Shown: piece after piece, positions 42,983-53,450 of the stretch
Layout of the letters: every line of letters begins with the position of its first letter
Position numbering within the stretch: position 1 is the stretch's first letter
NCBI RefSeq assembly: GCF_000004195.4
Contig: NC_030681.2
Location: 138,387,506 to 138,451,505 of the forward strand
Reading direction: 5' to 3'
Origin: Xenopus tropicalis
Taxonomy: Eukaryota; Chordata; Amphibia; Anura; Pipidae
DNA: 64,000 nt
Program-made: the position numbers and the translations under genes
Notes under the pieces: model-generated
Databases searched by the model: none
What the model was told of the DNA's origin: nothing
Seen by the model: only the letters and a program-made list of their open reading frames with translations

Positions 42983-43185
42983 TTGAGTAAAATAAACTTT
43001 ACTTAGACTATGTAAATATTTTTTTTTCGTTTTCCCTTTAGTCTTGGAACTTACAATCATAGCCAGCAGGCCGGCGCCATTTTAAAGATAATGTTATTAA
43101 GGCAAGATTTTTATCGCCCCAAAATTGCATGCATTTGCCATGTAGGTGATATCTAGGAAGTGCTAAATGGAAAGTAATTGTAATT

Positions 43186-43282
43186 AAAAATCTGAGCTGT
43201 CAATCATATATTGCCTGCCCCGCCTCTATGCCGAAGGCATAGAGGCGGGGCAGGCAATATATGATTGACAGTTCAGATTTTT
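43186..43282. repeat. 97-bp near-perfect palindrome (47-bp arms, 3-base loop)
   Basis: Arms 43186-43232 and 43236-43282 are reverse complements with one mismatch (gctgtc versus gacagt), around the loop GAA. The centre is GC-rich (gccccgcctctatgcc). Any transcript through it would form a long hairpin. Confidence 0.93.
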
Positions 43283-43961
43283 AGATATATTTAGAACAGG
43301 TATAGATGATTTAATTAAAAAACTTATTATACAGCTTTTTATGTGTGGGCGACAGGTTCCCCTTTAAAGACACAAACATTTGTTTTAACACCAGGATAGA
43401 AAGATGCCGACTAGAAAAGTATCTAGAACAAGTCCCAAGGAGCAATGAAGAAAGGTATATAGTTGTACAGTGAGTCTGAAGGAATTCATTTTTAGCTAAA
43501 ATTCCCTTTACTGCTGGATTTAGTTGTACAGCGCCCCCTTGTGTTTGTTCCCATGATGAGCCCAATCGGGATCGCACACTGTCGCTGTGATGATCCATGT
43601 ACATTGGCCGTTATCGCTGCATGAGTGTTTGTGTCAGTACTGAATGCTAACGTTTTGCTGAACGGACAGTCTGTTGTCACTTTCCGGAGCCAATTACGCT
43701 TGAGAATATAAAGATATTCCGCCAGGTGCTTCTCTGTAACACTTACACCCCTTTCCTCCCCCCCCTCCCCTATGAATTGTGACTCGGAAATGAACTGGAT
43801 CAATTCCACAGCTTTTACTGTCATAAACTTTGCTTTAAATCGCGATGCTCTTGCTGTCAGAATTAACAAACAAAAGAGAAAAAAACTAAAAAAATACAAA
43901 TGTCTTGTGCATTCCAGTGTTACGTAATAACTGCCTGATGCCAAGAACTAATATTGTTTTA

Positions 43962-43967
43962 AATAAA
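43962..43967 (+). terminator. Possible distal poly(A) signal AATAAA
   Basis: AATAAA is followed 15-50 bases later by a GT-rich element (TTGAGTTGTGTGTCTTGGG), the classical arrangement for cleavage near 43980-43985. About 500 bases of non-repetitive sequence lie before it, and the next transposon (44053) starts just after, as expected at a transcript's end. It would give a 3' UTR of about 3.3 kb. Confidence 0.5.
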
Positions 43968-44052
43968 ATACCGTTGGATGTTTGTCCTGCTTGAGTTGTG
44001 TGTCTTGGGCAGGAAGGTCGGCAGTGGCAGAACTACTGTGTGTTGGAGGGGG

Positions 44053-44710
44053 GGGACCTGTTGTCCAGAATGCTCGGGACCAAGGGTATTCCGGATAAGG
44101 GATCTTTTCGTCATTTGGATCTTCATAACTTAAGTCTACTAAGAAATCAAAAAAACATTAATTAACCCAATAGGATTATTTTACATCCAATAAAGGGTAA
44201 TTATATCTTAGTTGGGATCAAGTACAGGTACTGTTTTATTATTACAGAGAAAAGGGAATCATTTAACCATTAAATAAACCCAATAGGGCTGTTCTGCCCC
44301 CAATAAGGGGTAATTATATCTTAGTTGGGATCAAGTACAGGTACTGTTTTATTATTACAGAGAAAAGGGAATCATTTAACCATTAAATAAACCCAATAGG
44401 GCTGTTCTGCCCCCAATAAGGGGTAATTATATCTTAGTTGGGATCAAGTACAGGTACTGTTTTATTATTACAGAGAAAAGGGAATCATTTAACCATGAAA
44501 TAAACCCAATAGGGCTGTTCTGCCCCCAATAAGGGGTAATTATATCTTAGTTGGGATCAAGTACAGGTACTGTTTTATTATTACAGAGTAAAGGGAATCA
44601 ATTTTAAAAATCTGAAATATTTGATTAAAATGGGGTCTATGGGAGATAGGATTTCCATAATTAGGAGCTTTCTGGATATTGGGTTTCTGGATAAGGGATC
44701 CCATACCTGT
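44053..44710. mobile_element. Tandem-carrying MITE with four 113-bp units
   Basis: Begins gacctgttgtccagaatgct and ends gggatcccatacctgt. Units start (ggtaattatatcttag) at 44196, 44309, 44422 and 44535, a period of exactly 113. Orientation is opposite to the copies at 46653 and 59081. Confidence 0.93.
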
Positions 44711-44715
44711 GTGTG

Positions 44716-44716
44716 T

Positions 44717-44759
<43 letters not shown>
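44716..44759. repeat. (TA)n microsatellite
   Basis: A run of TA with single interruptions, immediately after the MITE end. Confidence 0.95.
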
Positions 44760-44779
44760 CAAGTTTTGATATATTTGTA

Positions 44780-45040
44780 TCCACAACAGCAGTGTCCTTG
44801 ATATTATACAGCAGCAGAAACTTTTCTGAGTTTCTGAGACACGTTTCTCTGGTCATTTCTAAGCAGAGCAACATCATAAAAGTTTCCATTTCTTCTGAGA
44901 TGTTCTCCTGTTGGGAGCACTGACCAGGAGGTGGCGCTGTTGTTTCAGTTTCATTATGTTAGCAATGTCAAATTTGCTAAAATCTTGAAATCTAGGGGGA
45001 AGTAAATTGCAAAAGTGCTTAGAATATCACTGCACTCAAA
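44780..45040. repeat. Dispersed repeat shared with 56455-56700
   Basis: Common words are tctaagcag, cagttctaagcagg-like sequence, gcgctgttgtttca / agcactgttgtttca, and gtaaattgcaaaagtgct. Copies are strongly diverged. A third partial copy is at 61510-61565. Confidence 0.6.
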
Positions 45041-45479
45041 GGTATTTGGAATAAAGGCACAAAGCAAGAATAGAATTAAGATTGTATCACTGCTGGAGGG
45101 CTGCTCCTGATGCCTTAATACCTTTAAATTCAGCAGAACATAAACAACACCTAAGGAGCACCCCCGGCGTGTTATGTAACACAGGTGCCCAGTGTGTTGG
45201 GCAGGGATTTCATGCATGAAGAGGAGACAGAGCAATCCAGAACCACATTGGCTTCCAGTACCAGTGATTGAATCCTGTATTCATGGACTTTATTTGACTA
45301 GGATAGTCCTACAGAGGGGGTATCAGTGACCCAAGCACAGGAGCAAATTCGAACTGAGGAGAGTGCCTGAAAAAAAGGATTGCCCATTATAGGAATACAA
45401 CCTCCAGGGTACAGCAACCATGAAAGCCAAATGCCACAGCCTGGACCACCCTAATTTAGTTATTATTCAGCCCCCCAAG
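45041..45479. other. Non-coding DNA
   Basis: Nothing recognised. Confidence 0.4.
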
Positions 45480-45960
45480 TAAAACTAAGTAAGTTTTATC
45501 AGAAAGGTCTATGTAAATACAGCCATAAGCACTCACAGAAAAGCTGCACTGAGTCCTCTATCAAAAGAAACACAGGATTTATTTTCTTCTATTGTGTAAA
45601 CATGTTCTTCTGTGTGAGAATTACTCTCTCAGAAAAATCCTTCAGGGCACGCCACGAGTCTGCTCAATTTGCACCTCTCTCCCCTTTCCTTCTTCTCCTC
45701 CCCCTCCCATCATCTCTCTCTCCCCCATGCAACTGTGCTCTGTGATCTGAGCTACCAGCAGCCAAAGCTGCAGCAGGAAGCTACTGAGACCAAGCTAAAA
45801 TGGCAGCTGCTATCTTAAACAATCAGAGGGAGCTTCTAGGGCTGTTTATTCAGATATGGTAAAGCTTTCTGCAGAATTAATATAGTGTTCTAGCTAGTAT
45901 TATTGTGGCTAATCTATTGGCAGTAAAATGCCAAAATTCCTTTCCTTCTCTTTTAAGCGA
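45480..45960. mobile_element. MITE of the TTAA / AGGAGAAGGAAAGG family
   Basis: Shares the run aactaagtaagttttatcag and the following 60 bases with 52309-52378, and its right half with 3.9-4.15 kb and 6.2-6.4 kb. It ends cctttccttctcttttaag. The left terminus is missing. Confidence 0.75.
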
Positions 45961-46652
45961 CAGAGTAATGCCCTCCCCTTTAAACAAAACAGAGATTGTA
46001 TCTCCATACAGTATATTGCAATACATTCAGGCTGGCCAACTGCATCACAGTCAACTCCAGTGGCCATGGATGAACAATAAAAACATGAAATAAAGGCCTG
46101 TACTTTCTCTGTGAGCTCTTGCTGTCTGTTTGTCCTAAATTAACTGAGCAGCTTCATTCTGCAGAACAAGATTCGGTGGACACAAAGGGCATATCATGTT
46201 TGCTCTGTGCGCTGCTTGTGATGAGTTGGTCTCGAGGGGCCCCAGGGGTTTCCATTCAGATCAGGCACAAAGGAGAGAGACTTGTATCTCACTGAACATG
46301 AGAAGTGTTGATTGGATTTTTGAATTGGTCACTGTATCACTTGCCTTCCCCTCGGGCCCCACACAGGTCTAAAGATGGGCGAATAGTTTTCTCAGTGGTT
46401 CCATCTACAACATTATCATTAATGGTTATAAATATATTGTGTATATAGTTTGTGTATGATGCCCAAACCTAAGCTGCTTAACCTTGTTTCTGTGGGGGAG
46501 GTTGGATCTGTCTCTGATCAGCTCTGTGTTTGTGGGGCATTTTATTCGGGATTGGAAGGCTTGTTATTTCCTCGGTGGGATCAGGTGTGTCCCTCAGGCA
46601 GCTTCTCTGGACAGAACCTTGTAACCTCCTCCATATCATTTTCCCTGCATTA

Positions 46653-47203
46653 TACAGGTATGGGATCCCTTATCCGGAAACCCGTTATCCAGAAAGTTCC
46701 AAATTACGGCCATCTCCCGTAGGCTCCATTATAAGCAAATAATTCTAATTTTAAAAAATTATTTCCTTTTTCCCTCTAACAATAAAACAGTACCTGTACT
46801 TGATCCCAACTAAGATATAATTACCCCTTATTGGGGGCAGAACAGCCCTATTGGGTTTATTTAATGGTTAAATGATTCCCTTTTCTCTGTAATAATAAAA
46901 CAGTACCTGTACTTGATCCCAACTAAGATATAATTACCCCTTATTGGGGGCAGAACAGCCCTATTGGGTTTATTTAATGGTTAAATGATTCCCTTTTCTC
47001 TGTAATAATAAAACAGTACCTGTACTTGATCCCAACTAAGATATAATTACCCCTTATTGGGGGCAGAACAGTCCTATTGGGTTTATTTATTGTTTAAATT
47101 ATTTTTAAAAGACTTAAGTTATGGAGATCCAAATTACGGAAAGACCCCTTATCCGGAAAACCCCAGTTCCCGAGCATGCTGGATAACAGGTCCCATACCT
47201 GTA
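46653..47203. mobile_element. Tandem-carrying MITE with three 113-bp units (reverse orientation)
   Basis: Ends tacaggtatgggatccctta and ggtcccatacctgta are intact and near-perfect inverted repeats. Three units are read as ctaagatataattacccctt at about 46813, 46926 and 47039. TA borders both ends. Confidence 0.95.
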
Positions 47204-48706
47204 CTGCAATACTTGTTGCAGAACGTGTCCACTTTTAGCCTGATGGTGTCAATGCTCTAACATGGGACCCTTACCATGTCAATTTTGGTATAGTAACTTA
47301 TTTCAAATTCATATACTGAAACGGTGCAGCTGCAGATTGACCTGGCCTCCCAGAAGCCACTAGGTCAGATGAGCCAAGGCCCAGACTGGCAATCTGTGGG
47401 TTCAGGCAAATGCCTGAGGGGCGGCTGTAAGATGCCATAGACAGTCTCTGTATAAAGCTGATGGGGAGTTGTTTGGGCCACTGTGGCCCTTGAAATGCTT
47501 GGGCCTATTTTAAATGCCAGTTCAGACCTGACTGAGGCTATAGACCTATAAACGCAGCTGGCTTAAAAAAAAGCTAATCACTAATTGGTTGCTATAGGTA
47601 ACTGCCCAGGTTCCAGATTGCCCAGTGTTTATAAATGATCCCCCTAAGACTCAAATGCTTTTATTTTAAAACATTACTCTCTATATAATGTACAGGTTTA
47701 AATAAGTCATGATGCAAATTTCACATCACTATTCTAACCCCCAACATTGCTTTTGTAATTATATAAGGGATTATATTATACCTGGGATACATTATATCTC
47801 ATGTACAAGTCATCTAACAATTGTAACATACAATGTTATGATCATAGAACTGGGACATAACTGCAGAATAACAGAAATGAGAGAAACTCTTAGGCATATT
47901 ATTATACTTTCATGATCTCTCCTGTTTCTGCTTTGCGGCTGAAGGGATTCTGGCACATATTTTATCAGGCCCGTATCGAAATGCCTAATTGGACAGCAGA
48001 TATTAACAGGCATCTAAGTAAGTCAGCTCCAACCCTAATTTAATCTGAAACTTTTAGCATGGGCTTGCCAGGCCTGTTAAATCCTTTAAGATTTGGAGAA
48101 GTCATTTTAATTGACATTGACAATTTTAATGAGATCAGGGAGGAGGTGCTGGGTATTAGCATTAAGCAAAGCGCGAGCTGGGAATACACTGGCGGAGAGA
48201 AGAAAGGCAAAGACGGCGCAGTTGTACAGATCCTAATTTTTGTCGTAGGAAAGAGAACCTCAACGTGTAGTTCTACAGCAGTTGCTGAACTGCAACATCC
48301 TGAGTCCCTTGTATTAAATACTGAAGAGGTCAGTGGAGAAGACTGCAATCTGTGTGTGTTTGCAAAGTCATCTGGAACCAGGGTTGGACAGGACACTGGG
48401 AAAAAAACCTAGTGAGCCCCCAGCCCTTGTTGGGCCCCAGTCCCACTCTCCACTTGCCCAGGCCCAGGCGCTTATTCCCTGATCATGGCCTCATATTAGA
48501 GTGATGTGGCATGCAGGGGGCTAGTGTGGATACAGGATACAGTTACCTGTGGACCCTGGACACCCCAGTCCAACCATGGCTTGAACTAGTAAATAATATA
48601 TAATACAACACTAATATAAAAATACTATAATAAAAACACTGAAATGACCACCCTATAAAAAACAAAAATAGATTTAGCATATGGGAGATCATTCTCATTG
48701 CTCCCC
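47204..48706. other. Non-coding DNA with candidate conserved block 47900-48260
   Basis: A repeat piece at 47380-47531 (ends cccagactgg / ccagttcagacctg) is related to 24.75 kb. 47900-48260 has no repeat signature and contains homeodomain-type words (ttttaattgacattgac). Two frames of about 118 codons overlap on opposite strands at 48040-48412 and are not convincing genes. A hAT-like piece follows at about 48380-48575. Confidence 0.35.
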
Positions 48707-48837
48707 AATGAATGGAATACGCTTGGGTGCAGGCACATGTAGCGAAAATACGCATAAAAACGCAAGAGTTTGAGAGTCTCGCGTTTTTATGCGTAATTCG
48801 CCTACATGTGCCTGCACCCAAGCGTATTCCATTCATT
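48707..48837. repeat. 131-bp inverted repeat (foldback element core)
   Basis: aatgaatggaatacgcttgg at the left is mirrored at the right end (48818-48837). Pairing continues through gtgcaggcacatgtag and gcataaaaacgc with a few mismatches to a short loop around 48772. It is probably the core of a small MITE whose outer ends I could not fix; a further partial copy of the arm (gtgcaggcacaagtagc) follows at 48840. Confidence 0.85.
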
Positions 48838-48869
48838 CGGGTGCAGGCACAAGTAGCAGGTGTAGGGTG

Positions 48870-50184
48870 GAATTTTCTCTTGCCGAAAATATCCGCCCTA
48901 CTCCTCTTCTGGCATTAGCCTTAAGCTCTAGCCTGACCATGGGTAGAGTTTATAGTTACACTAGCAATTAGTTCCCAGTGCATTAAACTGGTGTCATTTC
49001 CTTACATGAAAACAACAGAAAGGGTAAGTAGTGGACAGGTGGCAGAGACAGCATGGAGACTGAGGAAGAGTTGGAGAGGTCCAAATTATATAGAAGTGCC
49101 AAGTTTTTAATACAGTATTGGTTCTGTGATGTCTATGCCCGATTCTTCAGGTGCAAGTGCGCTGTGTCTATTGGAAACCTTGGAGTTACTTCCTGGTCAT
49201 GAGGTGACTGTTGCTCCAGGGCTCGCTGAGCGCCATTGCTCAATAGGTGAAGCAGTAGTTAGTTTGGCATGGAAGGCAGGAAGAACTGCCGCTAAGCGTA
49301 ACTATACGTATTATACGTACATGGAGTGTATTTAGACGCAAGTACCTTTAATGAAAGCGGTGTAACTCACAGAGGAGTAAAGCACAAACTGCCCATTGTG
49401 TCTGCGGATGTATATGAGCCTTTTGATGTTGGGTTGGGCCTCCTAGTGCCACCCAGGAACCTGGTACCAAGGATCCACCATCACTAAAGTTACCTGTACA
49501 TGGTGCTAAATGTTATAGATGTTACATTGCCCTGTGTTGGAAATGAGAAAGGGACTGGGCACAGCGGGAGATGCCGGGTACTCAGTCAGTGCGACTCTGT
49601 ATAGATTTAATTAATAATATATTGTAGTTTGCTTTAGCTGGGAGCAGTGAGGTAGGAAAGGGAATAATGGCAAAATAATAATGCTAATACTATTCTGATG
49701 GGTCTGGAAATGACATTATTATATTACAGCCATATTATTTGTGTGGGACACTGGATATTTGCTGAGACGGACCTGATCGCGGTGGCGCTGACGTATGAGG
49801 CAGTACATTCTGTGATTCATATTCATTATTCACTGTTATTATGCTGGCACTGTGCGTTCCATGGGAATATTTTCTTTTTTTTTTACCTTGAAACTGACTC
49901 TTTAATTCTATAAAATGACTGCAGTTTCTCCTGTCTTCTTTCTAATTGACTCAAAAACACCAAACTTGTTTCCCCATTTAGTGACCCGTAGTGATATGAG
50001 AGCTGGCCTGAACGCTGTAGAATGAGTCCATTTTGAGACGAAAACTGGGCTGCACTTCGGGTGTGTGGTTATCACTGCCCTGGCACAGCACACATAATGT
50101 TTGATTTGAATGCTCTACTCTACAGAGCTGCCCTTAATCATTGGCGGGATAGTGTATCTGTAGCCCAGACCCCTTGTGATGTCT
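48870..50184. other. Non-coding DNA
   Basis: No gene or clear element is recognised. Confidence 0.4.
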
Positions 50185-51085
50185 TTAAGGAAAACTATAA
50201 CCCTGAACAATGTTTCTTTAAAAATGTATTGGATAAAAAAGCTCATATGTAAAGCTTTTTAATATGCCATTGGGTAATCCCAAATAGAATATGGCCAATT
50301 TACTACAGGTATAGGACCCCTTATCCAGTATGCTCGGGACCAAGGGTATTCTGGATAAGGGGTCTTTCAGTAATTTGGATCTCCATACCTTAAGTCTACT
50401 AAAAAAATCAATAAAACATTAATTAAAACCAATAGGATTGTTCTGCCCCCAATAAGGGGTAATTATATCTTAGTTGGGATCAAGTACAGGTACTGTTTTA
50501 TTATTACAGAGAAAAGGGAATCATTTAACCATTAAATAAACCCAATAGGGCTGTTCTGCCCCCAATAAGGGGTAATTATATCTTAGTTGGGATCAAGTAC
50601 AGGTACTGTTTTATTATTACAGAGAAAAGGGAATCATTTAACCATTAAATAAACCCAATAGGGCTGTTCTGCCCCCAATAAGGGGTAATTATATCTTAGT
50701 TGGGATCAAGTACAGGTACTGTTTTATTACTAATGAGAAAAAGGAAATCAGTTTCAAAATTCTGAATTATTTAGTTAAAATGGAGTCTATGGGAGATGGG
50801 CTTTCCGTAATTCAGAGCTTTCTGGATAACAGGTTTCTGGATAAGGGATCCCATACCTGTATTACACACTACTTCCTGTTACAGTTAGAGCTGCATTATT
50901 TCCTGTCAGCTGATCTCTGAGGGAGCACACAGCCCATCACTAAATGGCGGCTCAAGGGAAAGGATCTAAAATGGCAATATTTACTGATATATATATTCCA
51001 GTTTGGTGAGATTCTTTGGCCACTTAATATAATATAAACAATCTGTTGGTTAAATATTCATTTTGGGGGTATAGTTTTCCCTTTA
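50185..51085. mobile_element. ggagaactatacccc-family MITE interrupted by a tandem-carrying MITE
   Basis: The left part (50185-50303) and right part (50862-51085) match the intact copy at 37455-37959. Roughly 120 bases of that family's middle, between 'ggtaatcc..' and 'cacactacttcctg', are absent at the junction. Confidence 0.85.
50304..50861. mobile_element. Tandem-carrying MITE with three 113-bp units, nested
   Basis: Ends tacaggtataggaccccttat and gggatcccatacctgta. Units start at about 50457, 50570 and 50683. Inserted in another MITE, so it is the younger of the two. Confidence 0.93.
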
Positions 51086-51667
51086 AAGTTCCTTTTCAAC
51101 TTAAGGCCGGGTTAATAAATATGTGAAAAAAGATTAATGACAATACTAGAAAACTCCGGCTGAGGCTGATAGTGACAGAGTTGATAGGCTTCCCACAAAC
51201 TGTGTTTGTTCAGTGCCACATATGAGGCTTTGCTTGTTTACAGTTGGATGGAGGTATGTTTTGTGCTTTCCTCTAATGGACTGCCCCACAAGGACAGGGG
51301 TTACCATGACAATACATTGTACGGCCTTAAATAGACGAGGGAGGTTTAGTCTGAGGAGTCTAATGATAGAATCAGTTTCCCAGAAGTTTTTAATTACACG
51401 GTAAAAGGTGGCAGGGGGTCTCCTGGGAATGCAGCCCAATCTCCTCAGGCCTTTGTTATTCTCTTCCTATGGCCTTAGGGATCTGCATTATCTGTGTACC
51501 GAATCTCAGAGCCTTCCTCACTCACTCAGTCACGCCTGGATCTCCCCAACAATGGAATCTGCCCTTTATCCACTTGGTTCTTTCTCTTCAACAGACTCTG
51601 CAACATGTTCTGCAGATTTTAGTTTATTTATTTATACATTTTAAAGGTAAAAATGTAACACATAGGG
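51086..51667. other. Non-coding DNA
   Basis: Nothing recognised. Confidence 0.4.
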
Positions 51668-51980
51668 CAGTGCTGTCCAACTGGCGGCCCGCGACCCCCC
51701 TTTGTGTGGCCCCCCACCTGTCTGGCTGCTTTGATGGCTTACCTTTATGTAAGATTTAAATGGTATCAGTACTGAGATTAACTGCCCCCCCTGCATGGTT
51801 CTCACCTCAGATTCAGGCTGTAATCCCTCTGTATCATTTAAACATGTAATCCCCTGTGTTGTTCACACCTTTCAATCCCTGCATTGTTTTTCCCCTGCAG
51901 TGTTCACACCTCAGGCTCAGGCTGTAATCACCCCCATTGTTCCCCTGTTCACACCTGTAGGAGCAGTAGAAACCCACAAA
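51668..51980. mobile_element. hAT-type repeat (cagtgctgtccaactggc end)
   Basis: The left end cagtgctgtccaactggcgg is a characteristic terminus of an abundant Xenopus hAT-derived repeat. The interior carries loosely repeated ttcacacctcag...ggctgtaatc phrases. The right end is not clear. Confidence 0.55.
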
Positions 51981-52283
51981 TAAACCCTGCACACTATATG
52001 CACACAGAGCTTTACATATGAGCGGTTCAGAGGTATAATTTGCCTTTAAAGGAGAAGGAAAGGCTAATAAAGAGTTAATCTCAAGCTGCAGGCATACCTT
52101 CAGTTCTCTGGGCATTTTGTGCTGTAAAGGCATCTAATCATGGCTGTTTACTTAGATAGCATTGTGGGATGGAAGGGCCTACCCTGCTCCAAATCTTTAC
52201 ATTGTTAACTCCTTTGCGCTTTATACATTTTATAATAACATCCCCTCGCTGTATTTGTTCCAGGACAACCCACGGCCAAACAC

Positions 52284-52705
52284 TTAAAGGAGAAGGAAAG
52301 GTAAAAACTAAGTAAGTTTTATCAGAAAGGTCTATGTAAATACAGCCATAAGCACTCACAGAAATGCTGCACTGACTTCTCTGTCAAAAGATTTCTTGTC
52401 TGTAATTCTTGGGCCAGAGACACACAGCTTTCTGTTCTCTGCTCTCTCCTCCCTCAAGAATGCTAAGAACTCACTCCCCCCCCCCCATGTGGATCTGAGC
52501 CAATCAGCAGGAAGCTTCCTCATAGTCTTACTAACTGAGCATGTTCAGTTAGTGTCTGTGTCTGTGCAGGAGTGAGGCATTATGGGAAATTTCTATACAC
52601 AGCTCAGCGTTTTTTCTTCCTGTTTGGCTTCAGATCTTCTGAAAAGGTGAAATATGGGGAGACTTAAGGGCACTAACTCTTTACTAGCCTTTCCTTTTCC
52701 TTTAA
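52284..52705. mobile_element. TTAA-flanked MITE, AGGAGAAGGAAAGG family, full length
   Basis: TTAA at 52284-52287 and 52702-52705. Termini are aaaggagaaggaaaggtaa and ctagcctttccttttccttt. It is 422 bp. A partial inverted relative starts at 52048 just upstream (aaaggagaaggaaaggctaa). Confidence 0.9.
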
Positions 52706-52734
52706 CTCTGCCATTAGTTTGGCTTTGCTATCAG

Positions 52735-52920
52735 GGTCAGACCCGACCCTTGCTGGCACTCCCTCTGCCCGACGCGTTAAACTTACACAGGCTCCGGGGA
52801 GGACGTCGGGTAGGGGACCCTGTGGGGGGGGTTAGGGGACCCGGCCGTTGGGGGCACCTGCAGGGCCCCTGGGGCAGTAGTCTCGGTGGGCCCTGCACCC
52901 CCCAGTCTGACCCTTGTATT
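52735..52920. mobile_element. GC-rich hAT-like MITE (cagggtcagac / gtctgaccct ends)
   Basis: The ends mirror each other and match those at 20424, but no convincing 8-bp duplication was found. The interior is G-rich (ggtgggccctgcacccc). Confidence 0.6.
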
Positions 52921-53450
52921 TTCTAAGTATCCCAAACAAAACTACAATTAACAGGATTCTCTACTATTATTTTTAGGTTTTACATTTTTTGTAGAGCAGC
53001 TTTAGAAGGGGGAGTTTGAAGTGTGAAAACTGCCCATTTTTAAACCTTTTAATCTGTAGCACAGTGTGAGTGTGTTTTTACATTTATAATAAGGCTTCTG
53101 TATGGAAGGTGTGGAGGGGGGTTCAAATGAGTTCAGCATTCGCTACATATGACTTTTGTACATGGATAGTTGTTCCCCAGCCTGATCCACCATTACAAGT
53201 TTTCATGCAACATTTATTTCCATTTAAAGCCGCTTTAACTTCAACTCATACACTTAAGTTTCATTTGTGACTTTTCTGCAATTATTGAGTACTGAGTACA
53301 AATGGAACTCTGGCCTTAAGGGGTGGCCAGGTACATTAAGTACATTTACACATGGAAGTTCGTGCCCAGTGTTGTACCACATGGAAGCTTAATAGTTAAA
53401 CCTCCCAAGGATTTTTGTTTTCACATTGAAACATTTGTTTCAAAACAGAT
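52921..53450. other. Non-coding DNA
   Basis: Nothing recognised. Confidence 0.4.

Larger units (their letters stand above)
42552..43367. mobile_element. Composite TTAA-type MITE (ggggacctgtcaccc termini) with nested elements
   Basis: The left end ttataggggacctgtcaccc pairs with gggcgacaggttcccctttaa at the right. Nested inside are a second element (about 42604-42982, ends gtgcccatacacg / cgtgtatgggg) and a near-perfect palindrome (43186-43282). Confidence 0.75.
40640..43985 (+). other. hpcal1: hpcal1 3' UTR (proximal part firm, distal extent uncertain)
   Basis: The sequence from the stop codon to about 41.1 kb is single-copy and must be 3' UTR. From 41.78 to 43.37 kb it is occupied by two TTAA-type MITEs with strong hairpins. 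From about 43.40 to 43.98 kb single-copy sequence resumes and ends in AATAAA with a GT-rich stretch behind it, which looks like a genuine mRNA end. The distal part belongs to hpcal1 only if polyadenylation uses that site. Confidence 0.55.

Noticed and set aside
43492..43944. 150-codon open frame on the - strand, antisense to the distal hpcal1 UTR
   Set aside because: It has no recognisable domain. It covers sequence that looks like a 3' UTR end on the + strand, and there is no promoter or splice evidence.
48040..48412. Two overlapping open frames of about 118 codons on opposite strands
   Set aside because: Neither shows a domain, signal peptide or splice context. Mirror-image open frames are common in sequence short of stop triplets on both strands, and neither has an independent sign of being coding.
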